Of a DNA stretch of 64,000 bases, positions 39,150 through 50,169 are shown piece after piece (position 1 is the first letter of the stretch; each line of letters begins with the position of its first letter). The notes below the pieces were generated by a model. The model saw nothing but the letters and a program-made list of their open reading frames with translations. It searched no databases and was not told the DNA's origin. The position numbers and the translations under genes are program-made. Source of the stretch: Polydactylus sextarius (lineage: Eukaryota; Chordata; Actinopteri; Polynemidae); NCBI GenBank assembly GCA_016801845.1, contig CM028909.1:5987313-6051312 (forward strand), given 5' to 3'.

Positions 39150-39672
39150 TGACCTTTCACTCCTCCAGCTCCCAGTAGTTTCCAGTCATCATAAAGACTT
39201 ACAGTCCGCCAGGACACATGGATCCACACAATATTCTGTCTCTTGTATGTGAGGAAAATTAGACTCACGTACATAATAACACTCACATAAATAGCTTCAC
39301 ACTTAATACACACACACACACAATTATGTGTGAACAAACATTACAAAACATTACAGAGCCTGGTCCTGTTGGAGGTGCACACTGTGTTGTTGTTGTTTCT
39401 GGGGAGTAAACAAACAAACAAACAAACAAAAAAACAGACTGTGGAAACAAAAAGGAAATTATCATCATTATTTTAGAAAACAGTTGTGATTGTGACAAAT
39501 CTACACAGTTCAACTTACCTCTTTAGCAAAGGTTGATGTTCCACCTGTATGAAAAACACATAAACACAAACAAAAACAATTATTATTACACATTAACACA
39601 CGTCACAAACGTCAGTAACTGGGACAAATCTACAGTCAAACTTACTTTGGCAAAAGTTGCTGTTCCACCTGT

Positions 39673-39679
<7 letters not shown>

Positions 39680-39764
<85 letters not shown>
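39680..39764. repeat. (CA)n microsatellite
   Basis: About 42 CA units. Confidence 0.97.
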
Positions 39765-39766
<2 letters not shown>

Positions 39767-40109
39767 CTGTATTGATGTCGTCCCTACACAGTAACAGAAA
39801 AAAACAAATATATAGAAATGAATATGACACATGGAAGAACAAACTAAACAAAACAAAAATGTGAGAAAATGAAAAGCTCCAACATTCGCTATGTTGTTGT
39901 TGTTCCACATGTTGAGAAAACACACAAAACAATAGTCACTCAAACAATAGTCAGTATGAAAACCTTACGTCCATAGTGACCCACCTGACACAGGTACAGA
40001 CAAAGTATGACAAAGACAGAGCTGAGATAAACAGACATAAATGACAGACGATAAAAATGAGTTATTGAACATGAAATACAGGCGAGTAAATATATTTATT
40101 TATGTTTTT

Positions 40110-41480
40110 GTTTTCTTTGACCTTTGATCACTGAAATTCAAGTTAATGTTTGTGCCAAATTTTAAGACATTTTCTTAAAGCGATTTTTAGAAATCACATT
40201 CAAAAGACATAAAAAAAAAAAAAAAAACATGTTTTATTAAATCAAGGTCAAATTGACCTTTGAAATTTGGCAAAATTAAATTCTAATGAGTCAAAATGAA
40301 GATTTGGACCAAATCTGAAAGAAGTCACGTTCACTAGAACAAGACAGACGGATGTAGAACCTGTGTTGAATAAAAACAGCTAAAAAAAATTGGACTTTTA
40401 CTGTGAATCTTTGCTAAAGAAACATGAAAAACTATGACAGAGCAGTTCTGATGTAAATATAAAAATAAATGATATAAATATGTAGATTAAAACACCAACA
40501 AGAAGTAAAAGCGAGTAAAGTCGAGACTGACGATGATGTTTTTGATTAGTTCATTTGCAAAGTGTCAAAAATGGTGTTTTGTGATGTCACAGTGACCTTT
40601 AACCTTTAACCTTTGAGTCTTAAGCTGCATCCGAATAACCCAACTAACCTACTATGTAGAAGCAAAAATGAGTAAGCGACGATCTAGTACATCTGAATAT
40701 CTTAGTAGCTTTTAGTAGAAGGAGAAAGGTTCCTGGATGACTTCATACTTCATACTTCATACTTCATACTTCATACTTCTGGTAGGATTTTGCAGTGTGC
40801 AAGCGATGGACACTACGCTATCCCACAAGTCAACAGGAGGTTGAAAACCATAGAAGAAGAAACTTCGCCCTCTAAAAGTGACATCTGATACTTAATCGGA
40901 TGAATTAATTACATATTGTAAACAGTGATCGACAACCACGTCTGTGTGATTGTTAGTGAACAGAAATGGAGACAGAGTCCAGAGAGAATTATTGTGATTT
41001 TTTTTTTTACAATTTTATTCAACGTTTGTTTAGTTTAACAAGGGAACAGCAACAGGGTCAGACGTCCTGTGATGTGTAAACTCCTTTTTCTGACTGTTTC
41101 TATACTACTATACTAAAACTACTATACTACTTTAATAAAACGTGTCCATAGTGGTTCACGTCACCAAAGCAGTAAAAAGTCGCCGCTATGACTGCGACGC
41201 TAACTAACCGTGGTAGTTAACCGTCTGCTTCAAGCCGCAAAATCATGACGTTGATGTAAACATCTGGGTCACCAGACAGACAAGATGGCGGCTTGATGTA
41301 GAAGCTTCTACTGTAACGGTCGAGTAGAAGGCACTGACTATACACACTGACTACTGAGGATTCGGATGCAGCCGTAGTGAACGTTTGTGCCAAATTTAAC
41401 AGGATTCCTTCGTCACTGTTATATCTTGTTGATAAATGTGACCAAATAGTGTTTTTTGAGGTCACAGTGAAAACACGATG
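40110..41480. repeat. Old teleost repeat (GTGACCTTTRACCTTTGA...GTTTGTGCCAAATTT) split by a younger element
   Basis: Diverged copies at 40110-40370 and 40560-40620. The latter resumes at about 41375 (AGTGAACGTTTGTGCCAAAT) after an inserted DNA element. Confidence 0.6.
40624..41372. mobile_element. Non-autonomous DNA transposon, 749 bp, with GCTGCATCCGAAT ends
   Basis: GCTGCATCCGAAT at 40624-40636 and its exact reverse complement at 41360-41372. The internal (ACTTCAT)n repeat at about 40741-40779 and the element size fit a MITE. No clear target duplication was seen. Confidence 0.7.
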
Positions 41481-41830
41481 CTGGACTGCTGGAATTTAGA
41501 AACATAAATAAATAAATAAAACAATAAAAGAAAAAAATCAATCCTCATCCAGCACAGTCACATCTCACAACCGCTTTTTTAGATAAAAGAAAGAAGAAAC
41601 AAGGTGCCGGTCTTTAATAAGGCTTCATGGTGCAGCCGTGTCTCCACGGTGGCACCAATTATTATTTTATCTGGTGATAAGAAAATAACTTTTGGTGATA
41701 AAAACTTTTGAGCTTTGAGCTTCGAGAACAGATCACTTCAATCAATCAGGATCGAGACGTTTGATTTATATAAACTGAATTTAATGACTTATTATATAAT
41801 AACTTCTGTTGATTTCATCAAATAGATGTC

Positions 41831-41861
<31 letters not shown>

Positions 41862-42072
41862 ATGCTTTGTCACTTGTCCGGTTTTTTTTAAATAAGGTCA
41901 ATTTCAGTTGCAGGAAAAATGTCTCTGTTGTTTTAAATTGCAAATAAAAAGCTGCTCGGTATAAAAAACACCTCGGTTCTTCCTCAGTCGTCACGTGGCA
42001 TTAAAATTCAAAACTCTCAAGTGGAGAATAATAAAGGGAATGTCTTTGATGGTTGAGTCTGTCAGCGCGGCG

Positions 42073-42103
<31 letters not shown>

Positions 42104-45100
42104 AAAGCTCAGCCGGGCTACGACTCACGGGTTTCCATGGTGTTGAAGCGGCGCCGCTGCTTTCATGTTTCCACAGCACAATGAGAAAGAGTGGCTTGTT
42201 AATGAGTGACTAGTGGCCGAACAAGTGATGCTATCTTGAGGTTTCACTGCTCGATTTTCAAGCCGCATGAAAGCAAATAAAAATAAAAAAAATTAAAGCT
42301 GAACATCTGAGATTTGAACCCTGATGTGTAACAACGTTTATCAACAGACACATCATTTAACTTTTAGCTTCATCCTCCTCCAGCACTTAGTCCGATCCTA
42401 TAATTATATTATTATCATTCATATTTGCGGGTTTATTTATTTATTAACTCACACATGAATTTTAACTGGTTTACAATGTAAACATGTAAAAAAAGCACAT
42501 TAAATGTAACATTTTTACACGATATTCTGGTCTTTATATCACATCAGATCAAATTAGAAGGTATATTTTCTCACACGCTTCAATTTGACGTCTTCTAGGG
42601 AAAATATGAGGCGCAGTTAAAGAGTAAACAAACATAACGTAAAATATCTTACTTTAATCCAGTGATACTTCATCATATAAGACAAAAAATGGCAGTTTTA
42701 AACATTAAATTCTCATTTTTTAGTACTTTGAATACATTCTGCATTAGAATTAACACACCTTTATTTCAGTGAAAAGACAAATTCAGGACTTTTACTTGTT
42801 TTTTCATTAACTTCTATATAATTTATATTTTGGATTATTTATCGAACAAAAAAACAGCTCCTGTGATGATTTCATCATTCGTCAGAGTTTCCTGATATTA
42901 TGGAGACAAATAAATAAATAAATCATTTAATTAGTTGATAATGAAAATAATAATCTTTTATCATTAAAATTTTTTTTTTGTATTTCCAGATTCACTGAAT
43001 TAAAAATAACTGAAACGATGAGTCACCCAAAGTTACTAAAACGATTCACTGTGCAGCGAAACATGAACGTCTGCTTCAACTTTCACTGTCGTTCGTCTGA
43101 AAAGTTATTTAGTTTGAGTCAGAAAATGGCCGCCAGCTGATGATGATGATGATGATGAATTGGAGCCATGAATCGCAAACATAAATAAAACATAAATAAA
43201 AAAGACAATAAAGCAGGAAAAACAGAGCAGCATGAATTCTTCTAATTAACCGTGAGGTCAGTTGGGTTTTAAAAGTCGCAACAGGAAGAGAAATGATTAA
43301 AGTGTCGTCGGTCGTTTTTTTTTACTGTATATGTGACATTTAACTCAGGTTCCCTCAGAGACGGGGCGGCGTCTCGCTCCTGATAGAAAAAAAAAAAAAA
43401 AGAAATAATAAAAAAGAAAAAACCAAATCAGTGGACGAGCTGCTGAATACTAATGTCATGATAATACAGCTCCGGTCCCAGTGTAATGTTAAATAACACG
43501 TGAGGTTTCACATCATAATGTGCTGATGATAAAACTGCTTTTGTTTTGGGTTTTTTGTGGGTTTTTTTTGTGGGGTTGAGTGGAGATAATTCAGACTCAT
43601 TTAAAGTACAAAGGACATTCTGGTGCGTTGGAGCCGCCTGGCGTCGACTCCCTGCTGATTTCAAATTGAATTGTGCCGAAACGTTTTCTGTCTCCACATC
43701 TTCTCGACTCAAACTGAGCATGAGAATTAAAAAAAAAAAAAAAAATGAAAAAGTGAAAAGGTTTTTACACCTTTAACATGTGTTAAATTAACAAAATCCT
43801 CAGATTAACGCTGATTAAACAGATTTTTTCCCTCAATCTCTTCTTGATGCTTCGACATTCAGGCAGTTTGAAATGAAGCAACTGAGACAAGAGCAGCTGA
43901 AACACCTGTTTGCTCTGAGGCAGCACGTGTCGCTGCATTTTTATGTCTATTCATGCTCGTTGATGCCAAATAACTGAATCCGTCGACGCTGAGTCTGCGG
44001 CAGACACCCCCCTCTCCTGGTAGAAACCTCCATCTTCTCCTCACAAACCACAACTGCACTGGTGTTTTTAAAAACATTTCAGTTTCAGCATTTTAATTCT
44101 ATTTCTTCTTCTTTTGTTTTTTTTATTTATTCTGATGAAAAGCGGCTTCAAAGTGTCCCGAGTACCTGCTACACTCTGATTTATCATCATCAGACGGTAG
44201 GAAGAAATATTAAATCAAATGAAATGTAATTTAAAAAAAAAAGGAAACAACCTCAACAAACACAAACAATGAATCAGTGATTTAAAGCATCAAAACTGAA
44301 CAATATTATGTTAGTGAGCATTCAATCAGCTTTAGAAAACAGCAGCAGCAGCTTTTTTTTTTTTTTTTAAGTGAAATGATTCATTGTTGTTGCATCATTT
44401 CACTTCTAAAAAATAATCATTAAAACAAAACAAATGATCCAATATTCAGAGAATATCGTGATGAATGAATCTACCTTCGTTCTTCTTCTCTCCTCTCACA
44501 TTAATCCTCTAATGGCCACGTTCACTTTTTTTTTTTTTTTTTTTTTTTGACCCATTTTAGAAATTAGTAAATTGCAGCCGAAGAAGAAAAACACATTTAA
44601 TAATTTCTCACGTTGCGTCACAGGAGTAACGCACCAAAACGTCTCTAAACTAAATATTCAACCTTGTGTTTACCTGAACAGAAACTTGTCTTATTTAAAG
44701 TCTTATATAGAAGTTGCACAATAAACAACATGTCTCCTCTTTGTGTTTGTTTTTATTTATTTTCTATTTTAAACATGTTCCTTAAATCAAGAATAAACCA
44801 TGTTCATTTGATTTGCTAGAAAATAAACAAAACTCACAAAAAACAAAACAAAACAAAAATATCTCATGTCCCTTTTTGACTGAAACGCCACCTTTTTTCC
44901 CCAGTATGTTATGTTGTAATATGTTTATTTTCTTTTACAGTGTATTTTCATAAATAATTAACTCTCACTGTTTCCGTCCAGGTTCAATATCTTCTAAAGA
45001 GACAAATCAAGATCAGTTCTCATCCTGAAAGATTTTATATTTAACATTTTATGCTTTGTAATTGATTTATCACACGTCTTACAGAGATAAATATGTGCCA

Positions 45101-45523
45101 CGTTATTTTAAAGTGTATTCACAAGCTCCTAAGTTCTGCTTTTAATGAATAATAATAATAATGATAATAACACTTGAACAAATGTTTCTTTCTTTTCATC
45201 AACGATCGATCTTTATCTGCAGAGTCCAGATTCGTCCGCTCGATATTTGTCTAAGTAAAGAAAAATCTCATTATGTCTCTGGATGAAAGAAGGAATTTAA
45301 TTTTCTTGATCAAGATGAAAGAAGGGAAATCCATTTTTTTGTCATCTACCAAAGATGAATTTACAGTTTGAGAGGAAGTGTGATTCCTCGGGAGTTTCCT
45401 GTTGTAGATTGAGCAGGACGAGTAAAAAGAAAAACAACAAGAGAAAAGTGCAACGACGACAGCGGCGACAGTGTTTGACGTATTTTCAAGTGTCTGTTCA
45501 GTTCATCTCCGTGTTTGTTTTCA
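41481..45523. other. mul1 3' flank and intergenic DNA
   Basis: No coding exon was seen. It includes (CAA)n at 41830-41861, a CpG-containing patch with (CTG)10 at 42074-42103, (GAT)n at about 43140-43157 and long poly-A/T tracts. A TTTATT at 44924-44929 (AATAAA on the - strand) is one possible mul1 poly(A) signal. Confidence 0.45.
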
Positions 45524-46253
45524 TTAGCTGTTGTACAGAGGCACCACCCGATCTATAGCTGCCCTGCAGATGGGGCATTTCTTTGGCTCGGGCAGGACGT
45601 CGTAGCACTGAGCGCAGGCGCAAACGTGGCCGCACTCGAGGAAGACGCAGGATCTCTCGCGGCTCAGACACACGGTGCAGCTGTTGGGCGACACGCTGCT
45701 TTCCTCCACGTTCAGTTCTCGCATTCGTTTCTTCTGCTGCTCCTTGAAATCCTCCAACATGCTCCTCTCCTTCCTGCTCTGACGCCGCCGCACATAGCGT
45801 TTCCACAGGATGAAGACGAGCGTGGAGCACGCCGCCACGCCGAAGATGACGGTGAGGATCCGCCACAGTCGCACGCTGTTCCCCTGCTTCCTCAGCAGGG
45901 ACTCGTAGTCCAGCCGGGTCAGGAAGTAACGGAAACCCTGCTTCGGAGGCTGGAGTTTGATGAGGTTGTTGTCGAGGACGAGCTCGCCGACGCCCGTCAC
46001 GCTGTCGCCCAGACGCAGCATCTCCTCCGTCTCGTGGATTCCTTTAGGTCGCTCTCCACTGATGAAGTGTCCGATGACGTTGGACAGAGACTGAACAGTC
46101 GGGTGGAAGTTCTCGTAAGTCGTCTCCAGGTCCAGCTCCGCGGCGTCTAGCGGACGTATGACCCGGACCGTGGCGGCGATGTCTTCGTCATGTGACCCGA
46201 GGGCGAAGGGGACGGTGTTGGTGCGCTGGTGGATGACTTTCTCTGTGCTGTTC
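45524..46253 (-). CDS. mul1: mul1 exon 4 (second membrane segment, RING, stop)
   Basis: Residues 110-352. It starts after TTCTGAACAG. It has IHQRTNTVPF, VIGHFISGERPKGI, GELVLDNN and QPPKQGF, then the membrane segment ILTVIFGVAACSTLVFILW, a basic stretch and the RING finger. Stop TAA is the complement of 45524-45526. Confidence 0.96.
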
Positions 46254-48887
46254 CTGTTCAGAAACGTTACACAGTTACTGACGTTTGTGTTCGCAGCTGC
46301 GACCAAACGATTAGTTTCATTATCTATTAATCTATTGATCACTTCATCAATTAATCAATTAGCTGTTTGGTCTGGAAATTGTCAATGACAATTCACTGAC
46401 TCCCAGAGTCCGAGATAACGTCTGGGAATGAACCAGCGGAGGAAAACAAAGACAAACAGTTTGAAATGACAGAAAACACAGAAAGAAAAATAAAAACAAC
46501 AATAAAGATTTTAGCTCTTTTAGATTGAAAAAGGTTTTTTTTAATCTGTCAGTTTTATTTGATACACTACTTTTATTTTGATATGTAAAATAATCTAATT
46601 TACCATAATTGTTATAAGATATAGAGATACATGTGACTCCTTCACGCCCACGTTTCGCTTTGACGCACATAAAAAGTAATTTTATCCAAATCTCTCAAGT
46701 TTTACTTTGTCCTTCAACATCAAACAGAAACTAGAACAAAGCAAAAAGCTTCACTTCACAGGAAATTGTCAAAGTCAAAGTGACTTTGATTTTATGCTGC
46801 GACGACTTGAACCATCATGTAATTTGATCGCTCTTGATTCCAGGAGAATACAAGTAAAAGCACATTCAAAATAATCCTTTAAAATATATGTTTAAGTTGT
46901 TTTATTGTTATTATTATTATTTGAACTGAAAGAGAAATGCTCTTTAAACTGAGAAACCTTCCTTTTATATTTTATGTGTATCTGTGTTGGTGGGTAAGTA
47001 GCACATCGACATCTCAAAATAAATCGCATTAAATCGCCACAATAGATCATGGAAAGAAAACATGCAACAACACAGATCCGCACTAAACCAAATAACATAA
47101 AAAAGATTAAAAATAAATAAATAGATAACGTGAGCTGTTGTACCAGGCTGCTCCTCTGTTGTTTATGTGACAATTATGTGACATAAAAAAACAAAAAACA
47201 AACAAACAAACAACAAAAAAAACAAAACAAATACATTTAAATTGACCCCTTTTGGTTTCAGATTGTTCCCCAGAGAGAATTAGCCAGACCAGCGCCACCT
47301 AGTGCTTCTGCTCAATTTCTCATTTAGCTCCATCACTGAGTCAAGAAGCTGCTTGTAGGATTTGATTTCGACTCTGAGCTGTTCGGGCCAATCAGCGAAC
47401 AGGGACGGTTAAAGGCGCCGACATTAAAATCGAGTGTTCAAGCTTGAGTTTCCGGTGTAGTTTGAGCAGCACTGAACGAAGCTGAGAGGGATATAGGAGC
47501 AATATGAGTCGCAGAATCGACGACGCACGTTGACAAACGTTTTCGTTTTATGTGCAACTGCTACTTCCCTGGAACGCTGCTAACACCCGGATACCTCCAG
47601 GTGCTTTCTGTTACGACCGAGCAGCAATGATTGGTTGTAGCAGAAAGTATCCGCCCACCGTTCAGGTGCTTTGCACAAAGTGAAACGACATGAAAACGTC
47701 TGATGCATCAGGCTAAGAGAGAACAGGACACGGTTAAATTAAAGTGCTTCATTGTTAGAGCTGTAACGGCCCTTTGATATAAACCAGTACATCGATTCGA
47801 TGATTAAACATCCAAGATTACTGATGGAAAAAGACAACATCATTGTTACATTTTGCTCCTTGAACATTTCAACAACGCAACCAAGTAGCAGGTGAGTCAC
47901 ATCAAGACATTTTCATGTGTCCTGGGGAATAAATTTAAGTTTCATGAAAATATTTTGGATTCAGTCGGAAAGACAAGCACAGATATAGTCAAACATGAAG
48001 TAAAATATTCAACCGAAACACGGCACTGACCTAGTGTTAATGTGTCAGACGCCAGCTCACCGGCTTTAACTGACTATTTTCCACAAAAACAAAACAAAAT
48101 CAGAAAACTGCAGCGCACTCCGGAGCTGAAATAAATATCCCATCGAAGCGACACCGGGGAAACTTGGCTCCCGAGGCTCTACGATCAGGTTTTGATTTTG
48201 TTTTGGATTGTGTTAAATAGGTGTATGATACTTTTTATATCAACCCCGATTATATCAATATCGGCCCCTTAAATATTGTACCATTTTCCAAAATTACACG
48301 ATAAACTCGTCACTTACTTGTCATGTGTCTAACTTTATTTTTCCCCCGTCGTTAACTTACCAAAGGTGAGTGGTGCGATTCCAAACCATCTTCTCCTCCT
48401 TCAGCGTCAGTCTTTCGATGACGCCTCTGCAGTTATCCACAAACTGGCTGCTCAGAGTTTCCTTCACGTTTCTCACTACACCTGTAGTGAGCAACAAATT
48501 AAGGAGTAAATATTGTTATAAATGAGCAGCAGTTTATAGTCTAAATATTCATTTAGGGTTTCATCAAACCTTCTATGACGGCGTACGGGACACATCTTCC
48601 AGGTGTTTCAGACAGGATGTTTTTCAAATCCTGGTCAATGGAAACTCGTTTTGCCTCCTGAGGAAACAAACCATCACGGTTAACAAACAGAAATGTAACG
48701 GGGTAATAAATTCAGACGCGCGTGACATTCACATGACAAAGATGGAGCGAGCTGAAAAGTGGCTGACCTTTAATCTGGCAACTGTTGTAGCTTTGCTCCT
48801 GTAAATGGAGTAGAAGAGGGCAGTGAGGGCCGAGCTCGTGGCTAAAACCACAATCTGCGCGGTGGATGGTTTCCCGTTGGAGTCCAT
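45524..48887 (-). CDS. mul1: mul1: mitochondrial E3 ubiquitin ligase 1 (MULAN/MAPL), 4 coding exons
   Basis: Exons on the - strand: 48887-48768, 48657-48570, 48481-48361 and 46253-45524. They join in frame to 1059 nt, 352 residues, the same length as the human protein. The order is an N-terminal membrane segment (about 11-29), a BAM/GIDE domain in the intermembrane space, a second membrane segment (about 240-260), and a C-terminal C3HC4 RING with C302, C305, C317, H319, C323, C326, C336 and C339. It ends VVPLYNS. The family is an outer-mitochondrial-membrane ubiquitin and SUMO E3 ligase with the RING facing the cytosol. It acts on mitofusin and DRP1 and so shapes mitochondrial dynamics and mitophagy, in parallel with PINK1/Parkin. 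All catalytic and zinc-binding residues are present. Which teleost paralogue (mul1a or mul1b) this is cannot be told from the window. Confidence 0.96.
46254..48360. other. mul1 intron 3
   Basis: 2107 bp, no exon seen. It includes (TTA)n at 46906-46920 and a GC-richer patch at 47340-47700 of unknown nature. Confidence 0.6.
48361..48481 (-). CDS. mul1: mul1 exon 3
   Basis: 121 nt, residues 70-109, phase 1 to phase 2. It contains RNVKETLSSQFVDNCRGVIE and EEKMVWNRTTHLW, part of the BAM/GIDE domain. The donor is TG|GTAAGT. Confidence 0.95.
48570..48657 (-). CDS. mul1: mul1 exon 2
   Basis: 88 nt, residues 41-69, phase 0 to phase 1. It encodes EAKRVSIDQDLKNILSETPG and RCVPYAVIE. The donor is the weak G|GTTTGA. 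Confidence 0.93.
48768..48887 (-). CDS. mul1: mul1 exon 1
   Basis: Residues 1-40, ATG at 48887-48885. AQIVVLATSSALTALFYSIY is the first membrane segment. The donor is AAG|GTCAGC, phase 0. A CTCTGCAG acceptor lies 8 nt before the ATG, so a non-coding upstream exon is likely. Confidence 0.94.
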
Positions 48888-50028
48888 CCTGTGATCTGCA
48901 GAGAACAGATTTACAAATCATTATACGCTATGAACCTGCTGCAAGTAATTATATTTTTCATTGAAGATTATCCTGCTCAACCTGTTTGATTTAGAAAACA
49001 TGAGAAAATACATCATTTTTATCCAAATGAAGCAAAAATAGTCAATTTACTATCACATGAGACAAGAAAAGCAAAATTTGTCTATTTACCATTAACTCTG
49101 TTCTGTTTTACGACATTTAGAGCCTCATTTTATACTTTTTACTCTGCTACATTCACTCAATAATCTACTGGCTATTACATAAATACCCACAGACCAAAAT
49201 GACCTCTGTCTCTGCGCAAGGACTACTTTCACTTTTGATTTCAAGGGTTTCATGGGTTTGAGGAAAGAGTAGAAAAGCAACATTTAAGTCTGCAGGAAAA
49301 ATACAACGACACAGAAAATCACAATAACAAATAAGAGACAAACGGTAAAAAAGGGAAAAAACAAACAAACAAATACTTATTTTAAATTTCCTCTCTTATC
49401 TGAACAGAGGAAACCTATGATTTATGATAGTTATGAGTATTTTGCTGATATTTGTGCTTAAACTCTGAAAACAGGACTTAAACCTTAGTAAAGAGTATGA
49501 ATCCCTCATAAACACAACTAAACAACAAACAAATAAGCCTATAGGGAGTGAGATATTAGATTTAATTGAAATTAGAGATTAACGTTAATTAAATGAGCTA
49601 GTTTAATAAACATTTAAAGCAACTAAACGGGCACTAAACATGACCCAGAGCTAAAATATTTAGCATTTTACTGCTGTGGCTGTTTACAAGTTTCTACGAT
49701 TACACCTGAAAATATTTAATTACTGTAGTAAATTAAGTAATAAATATAAGTTGATAATATAGTTTATTGGTCATTGACACGTGATAAACGTATTTAAAAC
49801 GCTAAAAAGCTGCTGGTTTTGGTTCTTAACTTACAACCAACGTTCAGACTTGACTGATGCTAAATAGCTATTTAGCAAATATTAGCACTTTGCTAGCTAA
49901 ACCTCGGCTAACTACGTTAGCATGATTTAAGGCAGCCGTTTAAAAGAAACTGCAACTGTCAGGATATAAAACATCATATTCACTAACAGTTTATATAGAC
50001 GACTGTTTAAAAAGAGGTTTGTCAAACC

Positions 50029-50150
50029 TGGTTTCGCGCTCGTTTTTCTGTTAAAGCAGCATTAAACAACAGCTACGTGTCTCCACAGTTTCACATAAAC
50101 ACAGGTGAAACTGATGACGTGTAATTACCGCGACCGTCACTAGATGTCGC
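50029..50150 (-). promoter_or_regulatory. Possible mul1 non-coding first exon and promoter
   Basis: On the - strand a donor-like CAG|GTTTGAC (exon end at 50028) could pair with the CTCTGCAG acceptor at 48896. Upstream, near 50113-50125, ACGTCATC is a CRE-like half site in a small CpG-containing patch. The rest of 48896-50028 is AT-rich with no coding signal. This is an inference. Confidence 0.3.
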
Positions 50151-50169
50151 TGTAGAACCAGTCATGCGA

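Larger units (their letters stand above)
38204..39984 (-). other. Row of splice-bounded exon-like blocks on the - strand (unproven gene or pseudogene)
   Basis: Reading 5' to 3' on the - strand, blocks lie at 39984-39969, 39668-39646, 39544-39519, from 39398, 39241-39203, 38684-38620 and from 38313. Most are bounded by an AG acceptor and a GTAAG donor. The last two join in phase and read VENCANTSRAPVCFSCGSKD, then a Pro/Gln-rich tail to a TGA at 38204. The 23- and 26-nt blocks are near-copies of each other. I could not link all the blocks into one frame and do not recognise the product. It may be a decayed or unusual gene, or a duplicated repeat. Confidence 0.25.

Noticed and set aside
41995..42213. 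72-codon ORF with a poly-Ala run
   Set aside because: The poly-Ala comes from the CTG/GCT repeat. There is no splice or homology support, so I list the region only as a CpG-containing patch.
45515..46150. 211-codon + strand ORF
   Set aside because: It is the antisense shadow of mul1 exon 4.
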